Assembly: GCA_009774175.1 (NCBI GenBank)
Contig: VSNG01000017.1
Span: 1 to 64,000, forward strand
DNA from: Lachnospiraceae bacterium
GTDB lineage: Bacteria; Bacillota; Clostridia; Lachnospirales; Lachnospiraceae
DNA: 64,000 nt
Reading direction: 5' to 3'
Part shown: in pieces, positions 43,734-53,941 of the stretch
Layout of the letters: each line of letters begins with the position of its first letter
How positions within the stretch are numbered: position 1 is the first letter of the stretch
Notes under the pieces: model-generated
Told to the model about the DNA's origin: nothing
Seen by the model: the letters and a program-made list of their open reading frames with translations, nothing else
Databases searched by the model: none
Translations under genes and position numbers: made by a program

Positions 43734-45026
43734 TTATTTTTTCAGCGGGCTCTCTCTGTAAATAATATCCTCTCTGCCGGGACCGTTCGATACCATGGTA
43801 ATAGGATACCCAATCTGCTCCTCGATATACTCCACGTATCTGCGGCAGTTTTCGGGCAGCTCCTCGTATTTCCTAATACCGCGTATCTCGCACTTCCAGC
43901 CCGGAAGCTTTTTGAGCACCGGCTTTGCTTTTTCCAGTTTATATGTCACAGGGAAATCCGTGGTCACTTCGCCGTCCACTTCATATCCTACGCAGACCGG
44001 AATCTCGTCCAGATATCCCAGTACGTCCAGCACCGTAAACGCCACATCGGTAGTTCCCTGCATCCGGCAGCCGTATTTGGAGGCCACGCAGTCAAACCAT
44101 CCCACTCTTCTGGGCCGTCCCGTGGTGGCGCCGAACTCGCCGCCGTCGCCGCCGCGCCGTCTCAGCTCATCCGCTTCCTCCCCGAAAAGCTCCGACACAA
44201 ACGCGCCCGCGCCCACGGAGGACGAATAAGCCTTGCAGACCGTAATGATCTCTTTGATCTCATAGGGCGCAATTCCCGCACCGATAGCGCCATAGGCCGC
44301 CAGCGTGGAAGAAGATGTTACCATCGGGTAAATTCCGTGATCCGGATCTTTCAGAGTGCCGAGCTGCCCCTCCAGAAGAACAGTCTTACCATCCTTTAAC
44401 GCCTGATCCAGATAGGCGGAAACATCGCACACATAAGGAGCGATCTTTTCCCTGTACTCCATCATGGTCTCAAACAGTTCGTCGGGATTGAGTTTCGGCT
44501 TGTGGTACAGATGCTCCAAAAGCACGTTTTTCGTCTCACAGATTCTGCCAAGCTTTTCCTTCAATCCTTCCTCGTCAAAAAGCTCGCTGACCTGAAAACC
44601 GATCTTCGCATATTTATCAGAATAGAAGGGCGCAATTCCCGACTTGGTGGATCCAAAGGACTTACCGCCGAGTCTCTCCTCCTCATACTGGTCAAATAAA
44701 ATATGATAAGGCATTACGATCTGGCACCGTTCCGACACCAGAATCCTAGGCATCGGCACATCCCTGTCCGTAATGGACTTGATCTCGTCCGTCAAAATGG
44801 GAATGTTGAGCGCGACGCCATTGCCGATCACGCTGGTGGTATGTCCGTAAAACACGCCTGACGGCAGCGTATGCAGAGCAAACTTACCGTAGTTATTCAC
44901 AATCGTGTGACCCGCGTTCGCGCCACCCTGAAAGCGCACGATAATATCCGCTTTCTCTGCGAGCATATCCGTGATTTTGCCCTTGCCCTCGTCGCCCCAA
45001 TTGGCGCCCACCACTGCTTTTACCAT
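43734..45026 (-). CDS. purA: Adenylosuccinate synthetase
   Basis: 430 residues, standard length. Joins IMP and aspartate with GTP in AMP synthesis. Motifs: VVGANWGDEGKGKITD at the N-terminus (GTP site), GGANAGHTIV, GSTKSGIAP, LLEGQLGTLKDPDHG, and TGRPRRVGWFD near residue 300. GGAGG precedes the start. It is followed 11 kb away by purB, which performs the next step. Confidence 0.97.
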   Translation of the reverse strand: MVKAVVGANWGDEGKGKITDMLAEKADIIVRFQGGANAGHTIVNNYGKFALHTLPSGVFYGHTTSVIGNGVALNIPILTDEIKSITDRDVPMPRILVSERCQIVMPYHILFDQYEEERLGGKSFGSTKSGIAPFYSDKYAKIGFQVSELFDEEGLKEKLGRICETKNVLLEHLYHKPKLNPDELFETMMEYREKIAPYVCDVSAYLDQALKDGKTVLLEGQLGTLKDPDHGIYPMVTSSSTLAAYGAIGAGIAPYEIKEIITVCKAYSSSVGAGAFVSELFGEEADELRRRGGDGGEFGATTGRPRRVGWFDCVASKYGCRMQGTTDVAFTVLDVLGYLDEIPVCVGYEVDGEVTTDFPVTYKLEKAKPVLKKLPGWKCEIRGIRKYEELPENCRRYVEYIEEQIGYPITMVSNGPGREDIIYRESPLKK

Positions 45027-45054
45027 AATAAACTCCTCCTTGATTTATACAAGA

Positions 45055-46389
45055 CTATTCCTTCATCTTCGCTGCGTGTGCCTTTTTCCATGCCTTGATC
45101 TCTTCCAGCCTCTTTTTCAGTGCCGCCTCTTCGCCCATCCCGGCAGGCCGGTAATATTCCCGTCCCACCAGGGCGTCCGGCAGGCATTGCATATTTGTCA
45201 GCTTCTCGTCCGTATCGTGGGCATACTGATATCCCTTCCCATATTCCAGCTCTCTCATCAGCCCTGTAACCCCGTTACGGATCACAAGGGGCACCGGCTC
45301 CGCCAGATCCTTTGTGGCGTCCGCCTTCGCCTCATTGTAGGAAACCTCCATTGCGTTTGACTTTGGCGCCATGGCTACATAAACCACAGCCTGCGTCAGA
45401 TGCACGTTGCATTCGGGCATTCCGAGAAAATGGCAGGCCTGATATGCCGCCACCGCAATCTGCAGCGCCCGTGGATCGGCCAATCCCACGTCCTCGCTTG
45501 CAAAACGAACCACCCGCCTTGCTACATAGAGAGGATCTTCCCCGGCTTCCAGCATACGGGCCAGCCAGTAGACTGCCGCGTCCGGGTCAGAATTTCGCAT
45601 GGACTTATGTAACGCGGAGATAAGATTATAATGCTCCTCTCCCTTTTTATCATACAGAAGGGATTTGCGCATAGTGCACTGTTCCAGCGTTTCCTTGGTC
45701 ACCGTAACCGCACCCTGCGCATCCATCTCTCCGTTTAACACCACCATCTCCAGAGTGGAGAGAGCGTTTCTTGCATCGCCGTTGGCAAAGACGGCTATCA
45801 TTTCCAAAAGCCCATCGGTAATGCGCACCGTCTGATTTCCAAAGCCTCTCTGATCTTTCAGGGCATGGGTCAGAAGCTCCTTGATTTCCTGCGCCGTAAG
45901 GGCCTGTAGCACGAACACCTTACAGCGTGACAGTAAAGCGCTGTTGATCTCAAAAGACGGATTTTCAGTCGTTGCGCCTATCAATATAATACTGCCCTTT
46001 TCCACAAAGGGTAAAAAGGCATCCTGCTGCGCCTTGTTAAACCGATGTATCTCATCCACAAACAGAATGGTTCTCACGCCGTACTGTCTGTTTTTCTCGG
46101 CCTGTTCCATGACCGTACGTATCTCTTTGATCCCGCTTGTCACCGCAGAGAAATCTATAAACGAAGATTTTGTCCTGTTCGCTATGATTCTTGCCAGCGT
46201 CGTCTTTCCCACGCCGGGCGGCCCCCAGAAAATCATCGAGGAAACCTGATCCTGCTCGATCAGCCTTCGAAGCACCTTCCCGTTTCCCAAAAGGTGCGCC
46301 TGCCCCACATACTCTTCCAGCGTTGTGGGGCGAAGCTTCGCCGCCAGCGGCTGTGGCATTTCCCTGTCAAATAAAGATAACTGTTCCAC
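45055..46389 (-). CDS. rarA: Replication-associated recombination protein A
   Basis: 444 residues, AAA+ ATPase of the RarA/MgsA group acting at stalled replication forks. Walker A GPPGVGKTTLARIIA near residue 57, Walker B ILFVDEIHRFNKAQQDAFLP, sensor ATTENPSFEINSALLSRCKVF, and the C-terminal MRNSDPDAAVYWLARMLEAGEDP helical domain. The start codon is GTG at 46389. It begins seven bases after the bactofilin stop, so the two may share a transcript. Confidence 0.95.
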   Translation of the reverse strand: MEQLSLFDREMPQPLAAKLRPTTLEEYVGQAHLLGNGKVLRRLIEQDQVSSMIFWGPPGVGKTTLARIIANRTKSSFIDFSAVTSGIKEIRTVMEQAEKNRQYGVRTILFVDEIHRFNKAQQDAFLPFVEKGSIILIGATTENPSFEINSALLSRCKVFVLQALTAQEIKELLTHALKDQRGFGNQTVRITDGLLEMIAVFANGDARNALSTLEMVVLNGEMDAQGAVTVTKETLEQCTMRKSLLYDKKGEEHYNLISALHKSMRNSDPDAAVYWLARMLEAGEDPLYVARRVVRFASEDVGLADPRALQIAVAAYQACHFLGMPECNVHLTQAVVYVAMAPKSNAMEVSYNEAKADATKDLAEPVPLVIRNGVTGLMRELEYGKGYQYAHDTDEKLTNMQCLPDALVGREYYRPAGMGEEAALKKRLEEIKAWKKAHAAKMKE

Positions 46390-46395
46390 TTTCGT

Positions 46396-46866
46396 TTATC
46401 TCTTATTCCATTTATTGTTACTGCCGTTATTGTTCTCTTTTTCTAAATTGTGCTCTTCTTCCTTCTTCGGTTCCTCTGTTTTCTCCTGGGCACCTGCTGC
46501 ATAAGAAGACATACCTTCCGTATTCATGGTACACTGTCCCTGGAATACCGCGTTCTCATCCACCACCAGGCTCTTCGTTCGGATATCACCAATCACCCTG
46601 CCGGTGGAAACCACCTCTGTTCTGCCGCCTGAAGTCAGATCGCCCTCCAGCGAACCGCCAATGATAATGCTGCTTCCCTTAACATTTCCTTTCACCTTAC
46701 CGCTGGCGCTGATAATCAACGCGCCCTCCGTCACCACGTCGCCTGTCACGCTGCCCTCTACACGAACGGCTTCCTTTGCGCGGATATCGCCTTCCACTAC
46801 CATGTCAGCGCCTATGACGCTGCTAATCTTCGCATTAATCGGTTCTGCTGTCTTCTTTCCCAACAT
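46396..46866 (-). CDS. Bactofilin (polymer-forming cytoskeletal protein)
   Basis: About 156 residues. A short N-terminus is followed by the right-handed beta-helix core (DMVVEGDIRAKEAVRVEGSVTG, then VKGNVKGSSIIIGGSLEGDL and VIGDIRTKSLVV), each turn ending in Gly. A charged Glu/Lys/Asn tail follows. Bactofilins polymerise without nucleotide and often recruit cell-wall hydrolases. The preceding gene codes for a LytM-like protein, a common pairing. GGAGG precedes ATG 46866; the frame extends to 46893 without better support. Confidence 0.9.
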   Translation of the reverse strand: MLGKKTAEPINAKISSVIGADMVVEGDIRAKEAVRVEGSVTGDVVTEGALIISASGKVKGNVKGSSIIIGGSLEGDLTSGGRTEVVSTGRVIGDIRTKSLVVDENAVFQGQCTMNTEGMSSYAAGAQEKTEEPKKEEEHNLEKENNNGSNNKWNKR

Positions 46867-46876
46867 AATTTCCTCC

Positions 46877-47674
46877 CTATCCTTTGATCTCAATTAATTC
46901 AAGCGGATCAATATAATTGTCATCCTTGCGGATGCTGTAACCTGTCTCCGTATTTTCTTCGCCAACCAGGAAAAGCGCCACGCCCTTCACTACCTGACTG
47001 CCTTCCTCCACAATAGGGCTTCCCAGATTCCGATAAGTAGTAACATAACCGTTACCGTGGTCGATCACCACATAGCTGACCTCGCCTTCCGCTTCCCTGA
47101 CCTCTTTTATCGTACCGGGTGCGGTCGCCACCACTTTGGTGCCCTCCGCCGCCACAAAGATAAGTTCCTTCCAGTCGGCGTTTGCCTCAACCTTCAAAGC
47201 GTCGTCCTGCGCATCGCCGTCCTGTGCATCACCGTCCTGTGCGTCTGCGTCCGCATCCTCACCCCCGGCCGTGCCTTCCTCCTTGATCTGTGCCGCACCG
47301 CTCATGGGAAATCCCTTTGGAATATAGTTTTCCTCATGGGCCGCCACCAGCTCGTGCTCCTGCTCTTCCTTCCGGCTAAGCGTCTCCTCCAGCGTGGCGT
47401 TCTCCTCTGCAAGCAGTTCCTTTTCCGCCGTCAGCGCTTCGTTCTCTTCCTTCATCCGGACGATCTGCTCCAGCTGCCTTTCATTCCGCTCTCTGGAACC
47501 TGCCATGGTAATGGTAACATACACCGCATAACAGATAACCGCCACAAACAGCACAAAAGAGACCGCCGCCAGCGCGCCCGTCTTAATGTGCATTCTCCTC
47601 GCGTCCGCCCTTGGAGAATCAGATGTCAGTATTATCGTATAAGTGATCTTTCTCTTGCGCAAATCTGTGCTCAT
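46877..47674 (-). CDS. LytM/M23-like membrane protein, catalytic residues lacking
   Basis: About 265 residues. A cytoplasmic N-terminus with KRKITYTIILTSDSPRADARR, one membrane helix (about residues 36-58), a coiled coil (about 62-105), an acidic linker with a 5-residue unit (DGDAQ) repeated, and a C-terminal LytM-like fold (VVATAPGTIKEVREAEGEVSYVVIDHGNGYVTTYRNLG). The usual HxH near the end is replaced (ETGYSIRKDD) and GHL by RNLG, so peptidase activity is unlikely. It may act as an amidase activator or bactofilin partner. The start at 47674 follows GGAGGTG. Confidence 0.85.
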   Translation of the reverse strand: MSTDLRKRKITYTIILTSDSPRADARRMHIKTGALAAVSFVLFVAVICYAVYVTITMAGSRERNERQLEQIVRMKEENEALTAEKELLAEENATLEETLSRKEEQEHELVAAHEENYIPKGFPMSGAAQIKEEGTAGGEDADADAQDGDAQDGDAQDDALKVEANADWKELIFVAAEGTKVVATAPGTIKEVREAEGEVSYVVIDHGNGYVTTYRNLGSPIVEEGSQVVKGVALFLVGEENTETGYSIRKDDNYIDPLELIEIKG

Positions 47675-47763
47675 AAATAAGGTCACCTCCACTCACGTTT
47701 TCTATTTTATCACATATTGCGCAAGAAAGACATACTAAATTTAAAACAAATGTTACAATATTG

Positions 47764-49656
47764 TTACGAATCGCTTTTCGGCTTCCTCCCCCGCCCGGCT
47801 GCAAGCGCTCTCGTGGCGTTCAGCACCGCCAGAATCATCACGCCCACATCCGCAAAAATTGCCCACCACATGCCTACCAGCCCGACGGCGCCAAGCAGAA
47901 GGCATGCCAGCTTAACCGCCAGCGCAAAGACAATATTCTGATGCACAATCCTGAGCGTTTTTCTCGAAATCTGCATGGCCAGCGCGATCTTTGACGGATC
48001 GTCGTCCATCAGCACAATATCCGCAGCCTCGATTGCCGCGTCGGAACCAAGCGCCCCCATGGCGATACCCAGATCCGCCCGGGACAACACCGGCGCGTCG
48101 TTAATGCCGTCCCCCACAAAGGCCAGTTTCTCCTTCCTGCCCTTTCCGGCAAGCAGACGTTCCACCTCCATCACCTTATCTTTTGGCAAAAGCTCGCTCC
48201 TCACCTCGTCCACGCCAAGCTGCGACGCCACGGACTCCGCCACTGATCTGGCGTCTCCGGTTAACATAACTATTTTTCGAACGCCGGCCTTCTTCAAATC
48301 AGCCAACGCAGCAGCCGCGCCCGGTTTCACCACGTCAGAAATCAAAATACAGCCGGCGTAATCGTTTCCAACCGTCACGTGCACCTGCGTGCCCGGCTCT
48401 TCAATCTTCATGGGAGTAAATCCCAGCTTTTCCATAAGTCTGGCATTCCCCGCCCCAACAGACTGTCCGTCCACATGGGCAAGGACGCCGTACCCGCTGC
48501 TCTCCTCCACATCGGTCACGCGGCCTGTGTCGATCTTTCGACCGTAGGCCTCCCGCAGGCTCTTGCTGATGGGGTGACTGGAATAGCTCTCCGCCAGGGC
48601 CGCATACTCGATCAGCTGCTCCTCTGTAAAACCTGCCGTCGGCTTGCTGCCCGTAACCTCAAAAACCCCTTTTGTCAGCGTGCCTGTCTTGTCGCAGACC
48701 ACATACTTCGTTTCAGAAAGCGCCTCCAAATAATTGGACCCCTTCACCAGTATCCCTCTGGCGGAAGCGCCGCCGATCCCGCCAAAGAAGCTTAATGGAA
48801 TGGAAATAACCAATGCGCAGGGGCAGCTTATGACTAATGTGGTCAATGCTCTTGTCAGCCATTTCGCCCATTGCGGCTCATATCCGAACACCAACCCCAA
48901 CACCGGCGGCAGAACCGCTAACGCCAGCGCGCCGTAACACACCGCCGGGGTATAATATCTGGCAAAACGGGTAATAAAATTCTCGGACCGGGATTTCTTC
49001 ATGCTGGAATTTTCCACCAGCTCCAGAATTTTGGAAACCGTGGACTCGCCAAATTCTCTGGTGGTACGAATTTTTAAAAGTCCCGACATGTTCACGCTCC
49101 CGCTGATCACCTCGTCGCCACGGCCGACCTGTCTGGGAAGACTCTCGCCTGTCAGCGCGCTGGTGTTTAAGGAAGCTTCCCCCTCCTCTATCACACCGTC
49201 GATGGGAATCTTCTCGCCGGGCTGTACCGTGATCAGCGTACCGATCTCCACTTCATCCGGGTCCACCTTCTCCATGCGGCCGTTCACTTCCACATTTGCA
49301 TAATCGGGACGGATGTCCATCAATTTTGCAATATTCCGCCGGCTCTTCCCCACGGCATAGCTCTGAAACAGCTCTCCGATCTGATAAAAGAGCATAACGG
49401 CCACGCCCTCCGTGTACTCCCCGAGAAGCACGGCTCCCACAGTAGCCACCGCCATCAGGAAATTTTCGTCGAAAACTTCCCCGTGAATAATGCCAAGAAA
49501 TGCCTTGCGCAAAATATCATAGCCGATAACCAGATAGGGTATCATAAAAAGCAAAAGCCGCAGATACGGATTGTGTACAGGGATAAACTGACAGACAATC
49601 ACAAGAACCGCCGCAATTAAAATTCGTATTAATACTTTTTTCTGCTTCTTTGTCAT
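47764..49656 (-). CDS. Heavy-metal translocating P-type ATPase (Zn/Cd type)
   Basis: About 630 residues with eight membrane helices. It exports Zn2+, Cd2+ or Pb2+. Motifs: SALTGESLPRQVG (actuator), SCPCALVISIPLS (CPC in helix 6), DKTGTLTKG (phosphorylated Asp), SSHPISKSL, GDGINDAPVLSRADLGIAMG, and in the last helix pair a Lys and ADVGV as in the P1B-2 group. No N-terminal heavy-metal-associated domain is present. The start at 49656 has AAGGAG eight bases upstream; an in-frame start at 49719 would overlap the preceding gene. Confidence 0.93.
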   Translation of the reverse strand: MTKKQKKVLIRILIAAVLVIVCQFIPVHNPYLRLLLFMIPYLVIGYDILRKAFLGIIHGEVFDENFLMAVATVGAVLLGEYTEGVAVMLFYQIGELFQSYAVGKSRRNIAKLMDIRPDYANVEVNGRMEKVDPDEVEIGTLITVQPGEKIPIDGVIEEGEASLNTSALTGESLPRQVGRGDEVISGSVNMSGLLKIRTTREFGESTVSKILELVENSSMKKSRSENFITRFARYYTPAVCYGALALAVLPPVLGLVFGYEPQWAKWLTRALTTLVISCPCALVISIPLSFFGGIGGASARGILVKGSNYLEALSETKYVVCDKTGTLTKGVFEVTGSKPTAGFTEEQLIEYAALAESYSSHPISKSLREAYGRKIDTGRVTDVEESSGYGVLAHVDGQSVGAGNARLMEKLGFTPMKIEEPGTQVHVTVGNDYAGCILISDVVKPGAAAALADLKKAGVRKIVMLTGDARSVAESVASQLGVDEVRSELLPKDKVMEVERLLAGKGRKEKLAFVGDGINDAPVLSRADLGIAMGALGSDAAIEAADIVLMDDDPSKIALAMQISRKTLRIVHQNIVFALAVKLACLLLGAVGLVGMWWAIFADVGVMILAVLNATRALAAGRGRKPKSDS

Positions 49657-49699
49657 CTGGATTTCTCCTTTCTCCCTCTCCTCATCAAAATGCGCAGCT

Positions 49700-50098
49700 C
49701 TACTGCTCTTCCTGATCAATCACCCGGCGGATTCTCTTTATCAGCTCATCCGAATAGAACGGCTTCAATATGTAATCGTCAATCCCCAGCCTTGCGCTCT
49801 CCACAACAACGTCCTTATCCTCCACACCGGTCAGCATAATCACCGGTATGTCCTCACGGTCTTCCATCGTGCGGATCTCCCGAAGGGTCTCTATACCGTC
49901 CATCTGCGCCATTTTAATATCCATTAAAATCAGATCAGGCTTTTCCTCCTTCAGATACCGCAGAGCCCGCATTCCTGAATTAACGGTAACTACCTCATAA
50001 TCTTTACTCAGGGTATTGGATATCCGCGTCAAAATAATGGCACTGTCATCCACTGCTAAAATGCACTTTTTGGAATTTCCACCCTCCGTTTGACTCAT
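49700..50098 (-). CDS. CheY-like response regulator
   Basis: 132 residues, a single receiver domain with no output domain. The acidic pair is in LAVDDSA, the phosphorylated Asp in LILMDIKMAQMDG, the Thr in VIMLTGVEDK, and the Lys in DDYILKPFYSDEL. Its ATG overlaps the kinase stop by ATGA, so the two are translationally coupled. It likely receives phosphate from the hybrid kinase's Hpt domain. Confidence 0.93.
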   Translation of the reverse strand: MSQTEGGNSKKCILAVDDSAIILTRISNTLSKDYEVVTVNSGMRALRYLKEEKPDLILMDIKMAQMDGIETLREIRTMEDREDIPVIMLTGVEDKDVVVESARLGIDDYILKPFYSDELIKRIRRVIDQEEQ

Positions 50099-52944
50099 TT
50101 GCGCTCCTCCTCCTTTTCCAGTATATCCAGAAGCTGACCAAGCAGTTCCTCCGCATTGTCATCCTCATATAATTTCAGCTGTTCCCGAATCTGCAAAAGA
50201 CGCTCGGACACGTCCTTTGGCAGTTCATGAAGCAACAATTTCTCCACTTTTTCCGCACATTCCCGGGATTGGAAATGCTTCAGGTTTTCCAGCGCCTGCG
50301 CTGTCTGTTCCCGCAGTTCCTGTACAGACAGGGGCGGCAGCTCTTCCCTGCTCTCATTTTCCAGCTTCTGCCGTTCCAAAAACTGTTCGATATTCTCCAA
50401 AAGCGTTTCATATTCTCCCAGAAGCAGCGGAAACTGCTCCGCGATAAATTCTCTGTCACCCTGGGCCGCAGCGTTCTCCTGCGCACGGGCCATGGCGGAA
50501 ACTTCCATCGCGCCGATATTGGCGGATGCGCTCTTGAGGCCGTGCACCTCTATCTGATATCGTAATATGTCTGATTCCGCCAGCTCGCTCAGAAGCTCTA
50601 TCTTGCGTTTGCCGTCCACACAGTAAATCTCGAGCAGTTCCATAAAGGTTCCTTCGTCGCCTGAAAAATATTCCATGGCGGCGTCCATATCCACCCCTTC
50701 AATCTGAACGGCCTTCGGATCCAGAGGCACGGCCTCCTTCACGTTTTCGGATTGTCTGTACTTCTCCGGCACCCAACGCAGCAGAAGCTGATTCAGTTCC
50801 CTCCTGTCAAGGGGCTTTGCAATAAAATCCTGAAAACCGCAGGAAAGAAAATGCTCCCGCATCCCCTCCATGGCGTTGGCTGTCAGGGCAACCATAACCG
50901 GAGCAGTCCCGTTTTCCCCACAGTCCCTGCGTATTATTTCCGCAGCCTCAATACCGTCCATGCCCGGCATCATGTGATCCATAAATACTATATCATATCT
51001 TTCGGCGCGCACCAACTCTATCGCTTCCGGGCCGCTTTCCGCCTCGGTCAGGTCAAACCTGTAATTTTTCAGAAAGCTTCTGGCCACCTTTCGGTTGATC
51101 GCATTGTCGTCCACAATGAGCACCTTTATGCCAGGCGCGGTAAAGAAATCTGTAAGCTTCTGCTCCGGCGGCACGATTTCGGGCATCTGTGCAATCGGAC
51201 AGGTATCCACAATTTTCTGGGGAACCGTAATCGTAACCGTAGTTCCCTTTCCGTATGTACTTTCCACGTCGATCTGGCCTTTCATCAGTTCCACCAGATG
51301 CTTTACGATGGCAAGGCCAAGCCCGGTGCCCTCTGCGCTTCTGTTCCTCCTGGAGTCCACCTGCCTGAAATCCTCAAAAATCTTTTCCAGATCTTCTTCC
51401 CGAATGCCGCAGCCGGTATCTTCCACATGAAAAGTGAGCATTTCCTCGTCCGCGCCATTTCCCGGTTTTCCGGTAATATAGACGCGCACATACCCTTTTG
51501 CGGTAAATTTTATGGCATTGTTTATGATATTAATCAATATCTGTTTGATTCTGCCGTCGTCACCGTTATAACGGCTGGGAATGGTATCGTCGCACTCGTA
51601 TTTCAGAATCAGCCCCTTCTGGGAGGCCGCCATATCCATCATTGCTATGATTTCGTCAACCACGGTTTTCAGGTAATAATTCACGCACACCAACTCCATT
51701 TTGCCCGCTTCAACCTTGGACAGGTCCAAAATGTCATTGATAATCGTCAGCAGATTTCTGGCCGCAGACTGTACATCCTTTGCGTGATCGTAAATCTCCG
51801 TGTCCTCGCAGTCCTCCATGATAATATCATTCAGACCGATAATGGCGTTCATGGGCGTGCGTATCTCGTGAGACATATTGGCCAGAAACTCGCTCTTGGC
51901 AATACTGGCCTTCTCCGCCTGCTGCCGCACGCGTTTAATCTCATCAATATAGGCCCTTATGTCCGTCATATCCAAAACCAGAATAACGCTGCCCTGTTTT
52001 CTGCCGTTTACATCCACAATACGTTTGCTGTGGCTTTCATAGTGCTGACCGTTGATAGAAAAGCTCTGGGGACTGTCCTCGTTCAGGATTTCCTCACGAA
52101 AATCCTCCACCACATGAATATTTTCCCCCGGCTTGTGCGCCGACAGGCCGGCAAAAATCTCCGCAGCCGCCCTGTTATAGCTGACCAACCTGTCCTGATC
52201 ATCCAGCGCGATCACACCGTCGCCCAGACTTTCCAGAACCTTTTCCGCCGCCAGATGGCGGAAGTCATAATTGCGGCGCCCCCAGATCATGATTACAACC
52301 AAAGACATGGAAAGTGACAGCGACAACGGCGTAAGGTCAAATACATTTACAATTTTACAAACATATGCCAGCAATATAATAGCCGGCAGGGTCGATATTC
52401 CAAGGATCATCCAATACTGCCGGTTTACCTGTCGGTCCGCCCCCTCGCGGATAGCCCTTCCCAAAGTGTAAATGCAAAGGATATATGGAATGAGAATACG
52501 GCTGAACAGAAAAACCACATACAACGCCCCATATGTGATGCTGACGTGACAAAATCCATCCGGCTCCGCCACCCATCGGACTTCTTTGTAAACAAGGCTG
52601 TACCAGTTAAAAAACGGCGAAAACATCGCAATAAAATTGATTACGCCAAGAAACCTCAAAAATATTTTCGGCGGATGAATATAGCAATAAATATAAATAA
52701 ACCAGCAATAACACAGCGGCACAAAAGAATAGCCAATATTTTCCACCTTCACCGCCGTCATGGCCGCATCCAGCGTGGGCGCCACCAGCTCCAGCAGATA
52801 GCCCACATTCTGTACCAGCGAACCGCACATAATAATAATAAGCAGTTTCTGCTCTTTGGCTCCATCCCCGTTCAGCAAAAGCAACAAAGCAAGAATAGTC
52901 AGGCATATTCCAAAAGCTTCCAATATGATGACTAAATTTACCAT
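50095..52944 (-). CDS. Hybrid sensor histidine kinase with Hpt domain
   Basis: About 949 residues. Order: seven membrane helices of the histidine-kinase 7TM sensor type (1-225), PAS (235-335), HisKA with His in NMSHEIRTPMNAIIG (about 360), HATPase_c (DDGRIKQILINIINNAIKFT ... GTGLGLAIVKHLVELM), receiver (LIVDDNAINRKVARSF, FMDHMMPGMDG), and Hpt with His in EVHGLKSASANIGA (about 815). The complete phosphorelay chain ends on the adjacent CheY-like protein. The start at 52944 has GGGAGG nine bases upstream. The signal is unknown. Confidence 0.93.
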   Translation of the reverse strand: MVNLVIILEAFGICLTILALLLLLNGDGAKEQKLLIIIMCGSLVQNVGYLLELVAPTLDAAMTAVKVENIGYSFVPLCYCWFIYIYCYIHPPKIFLRFLGVINFIAMFSPFFNWYSLVYKEVRWVAEPDGFCHVSITYGALYVVFLFSRILIPYILCIYTLGRAIREGADRQVNRQYWMILGISTLPAIILLAYVCKIVNVFDLTPLSLSLSMSLVVIMIWGRRNYDFRHLAAEKVLESLGDGVIALDDQDRLVSYNRAAAEIFAGLSAHKPGENIHVVEDFREEILNEDSPQSFSINGQHYESHSKRIVDVNGRKQGSVILVLDMTDIRAYIDEIKRVRQQAEKASIAKSEFLANMSHEIRTPMNAIIGLNDIIMEDCEDTEIYDHAKDVQSAARNLLTIINDILDLSKVEAGKMELVCVNYYLKTVVDEIIAMMDMAASQKGLILKYECDDTIPSRYNGDDGRIKQILINIINNAIKFTAKGYVRVYITGKPGNGADEEMLTFHVEDTGCGIREEDLEKIFEDFRQVDSRRNRSAEGTGLGLAIVKHLVELMKGQIDVESTYGKGTTVTITVPQKIVDTCPIAQMPEIVPPEQKLTDFFTAPGIKVLIVDDNAINRKVARSFLKNYRFDLTEAESGPEAIELVRAERYDIVFMDHMMPGMDGIEAAEIIRRDCGENGTAPVMVALTANAMEGMREHFLSCGFQDFIAKPLDRRELNQLLLRWVPEKYRQSENVKEAVPLDPKAVQIEGVDMDAAMEYFSGDEGTFMELLEIYCVDGKRKIELLSELAESDILRYQIEVHGLKSASANIGAMEVSAMARAQENAAAQGDREFIAEQFPLLLGEYETLLENIEQFLERQKLENESREELPPLSVQELREQTAQALENLKHFQSRECAEKVEKLLLHELPKDVSERLLQIREQLKLYEDDNAEELLGQLLDILEKEEERK

Positions 52945-53041
52945 ACTACTCTTCCTCCCATACGGCTTGACGCTAAACATACAATATTATAATTTTGCTA
53001 CGGTATCAAGAAATAGCATAAATATCGGTCTTTCCGCGGGA

Positions 53042-53941
53042 TCAGCGGCCGTGAAGGGGAACTCCCGGATTCACATGCACCATGATGTGTTTGACTTTTG
53101 GAAAGTTTTTCTCGATGGAATCGTGAACCCGCTCCGCTATGGCATGGGCCTGCCGCAGAGTCCCCTCCCCGTCGGCCCGAATCTCAATATCCACATAAAT
53201 TTTATTGCCGAAAACCCGGGTATGCAGAAGATCCACGCCAAGCACCCCCTCCTGATCCAGCGCGCACCGCGCCAGTCCCTTCTCCGTCTCCTCGTCGCAG
53301 GCCTTATCTACCATCTTATCCACAGCATCCATAAAGATTTCATAGGCCGCTTTCTCAATAAACACACAAATCACCACGCTGGCTGCCGGATCCAGAATCG
53401 GAAAGCCCAGCCTCGCGCCGCCGATACCGATGAGCGCGCCCACAGAAGAAAGGGCGTCCGACCGGTGATGCCAGGCGTCCGCCATCAGAGCGCTGGAATC
53501 AATCCGTTTCGCGCTGATTCTTGTGTACTGATACATACCTTCCTTCACCAGAATGGAGACCGCCGCCGCCACAAGGGCAAGCCGACCCGGTACGGAAAGA
53601 TTTGCGTAATCTCCGCCCACGATCTGTTTAAGCGCCGTATACCCGATCCCCAGACCAGTGAAGGCGAGAATGGTGGCAAGCACAATAGCCGCAACACATT
53701 CCAGTCTTTCGTGTCCGTATGGATGATCCTTGTCCGAGGCCTTTCTGGATATCCGAATCCCTATAATAACCACAACGGTGCTGAATACATCCGATGCCGA
53801 ATGAATGGCGTCGGAAATCATGGCCCCGGAGCTGGCGATCACGCCTGCCGCCAGCTTAAATACAGTCAGAATGAAATTTGCCACAATACTGACTGTGGAT
53901 ACCCGCATCGCCGTTTTTTCAAAATCCAGTTCCCTTTCCAT
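53042..53941 (-). CDS. Cation diffusion facilitator family transporter
   Basis: 299 residues, six membrane helices then a cytoplasmic C-terminal domain (KVKHIMVHVNPG). Metal sites: SDAIHSASDVF in helix 2, DKDHPYGHERLE in the loop, and MADAWHHRSDALSS in helix 5. The pattern resembles Mn/Fe-type CDF exporters (MntE-like), but metal choice is inference. GAGAAGG is the ribosome site. It follows purB on the strand. Confidence 0.9.
   Translation of the reverse strand: MERELDFEKTAMRVSTVSIVANFILTVFKLAAGVIASSGAMISDAIHSASDVFSTVVVIIGIRISRKASDKDHPYGHERLECVAAIVLATILAFTGLGIGYTALKQIVGGDYANLSVPGRLALVAAAVSILVKEGMYQYTRISAKRIDSSALMADAWHHRSDALSSVGALIGIGGARLGFPILDPAASVVICVFIEKAAYEIFMDAVDKMVDKACDEETEKGLARCALDQEGVLGVDLLHTRVFGNKIYVDIEIRADGEGTLRQAHAIAERVHDSIEKNFPKVKHIMVHVNPGVPLHGR

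Noticed and set aside
50752..52317. 521-codon open frame on the plus strand
   Set aside because: Antisense to the hybrid histidine kinase, whose domains are clear. No family likeness.
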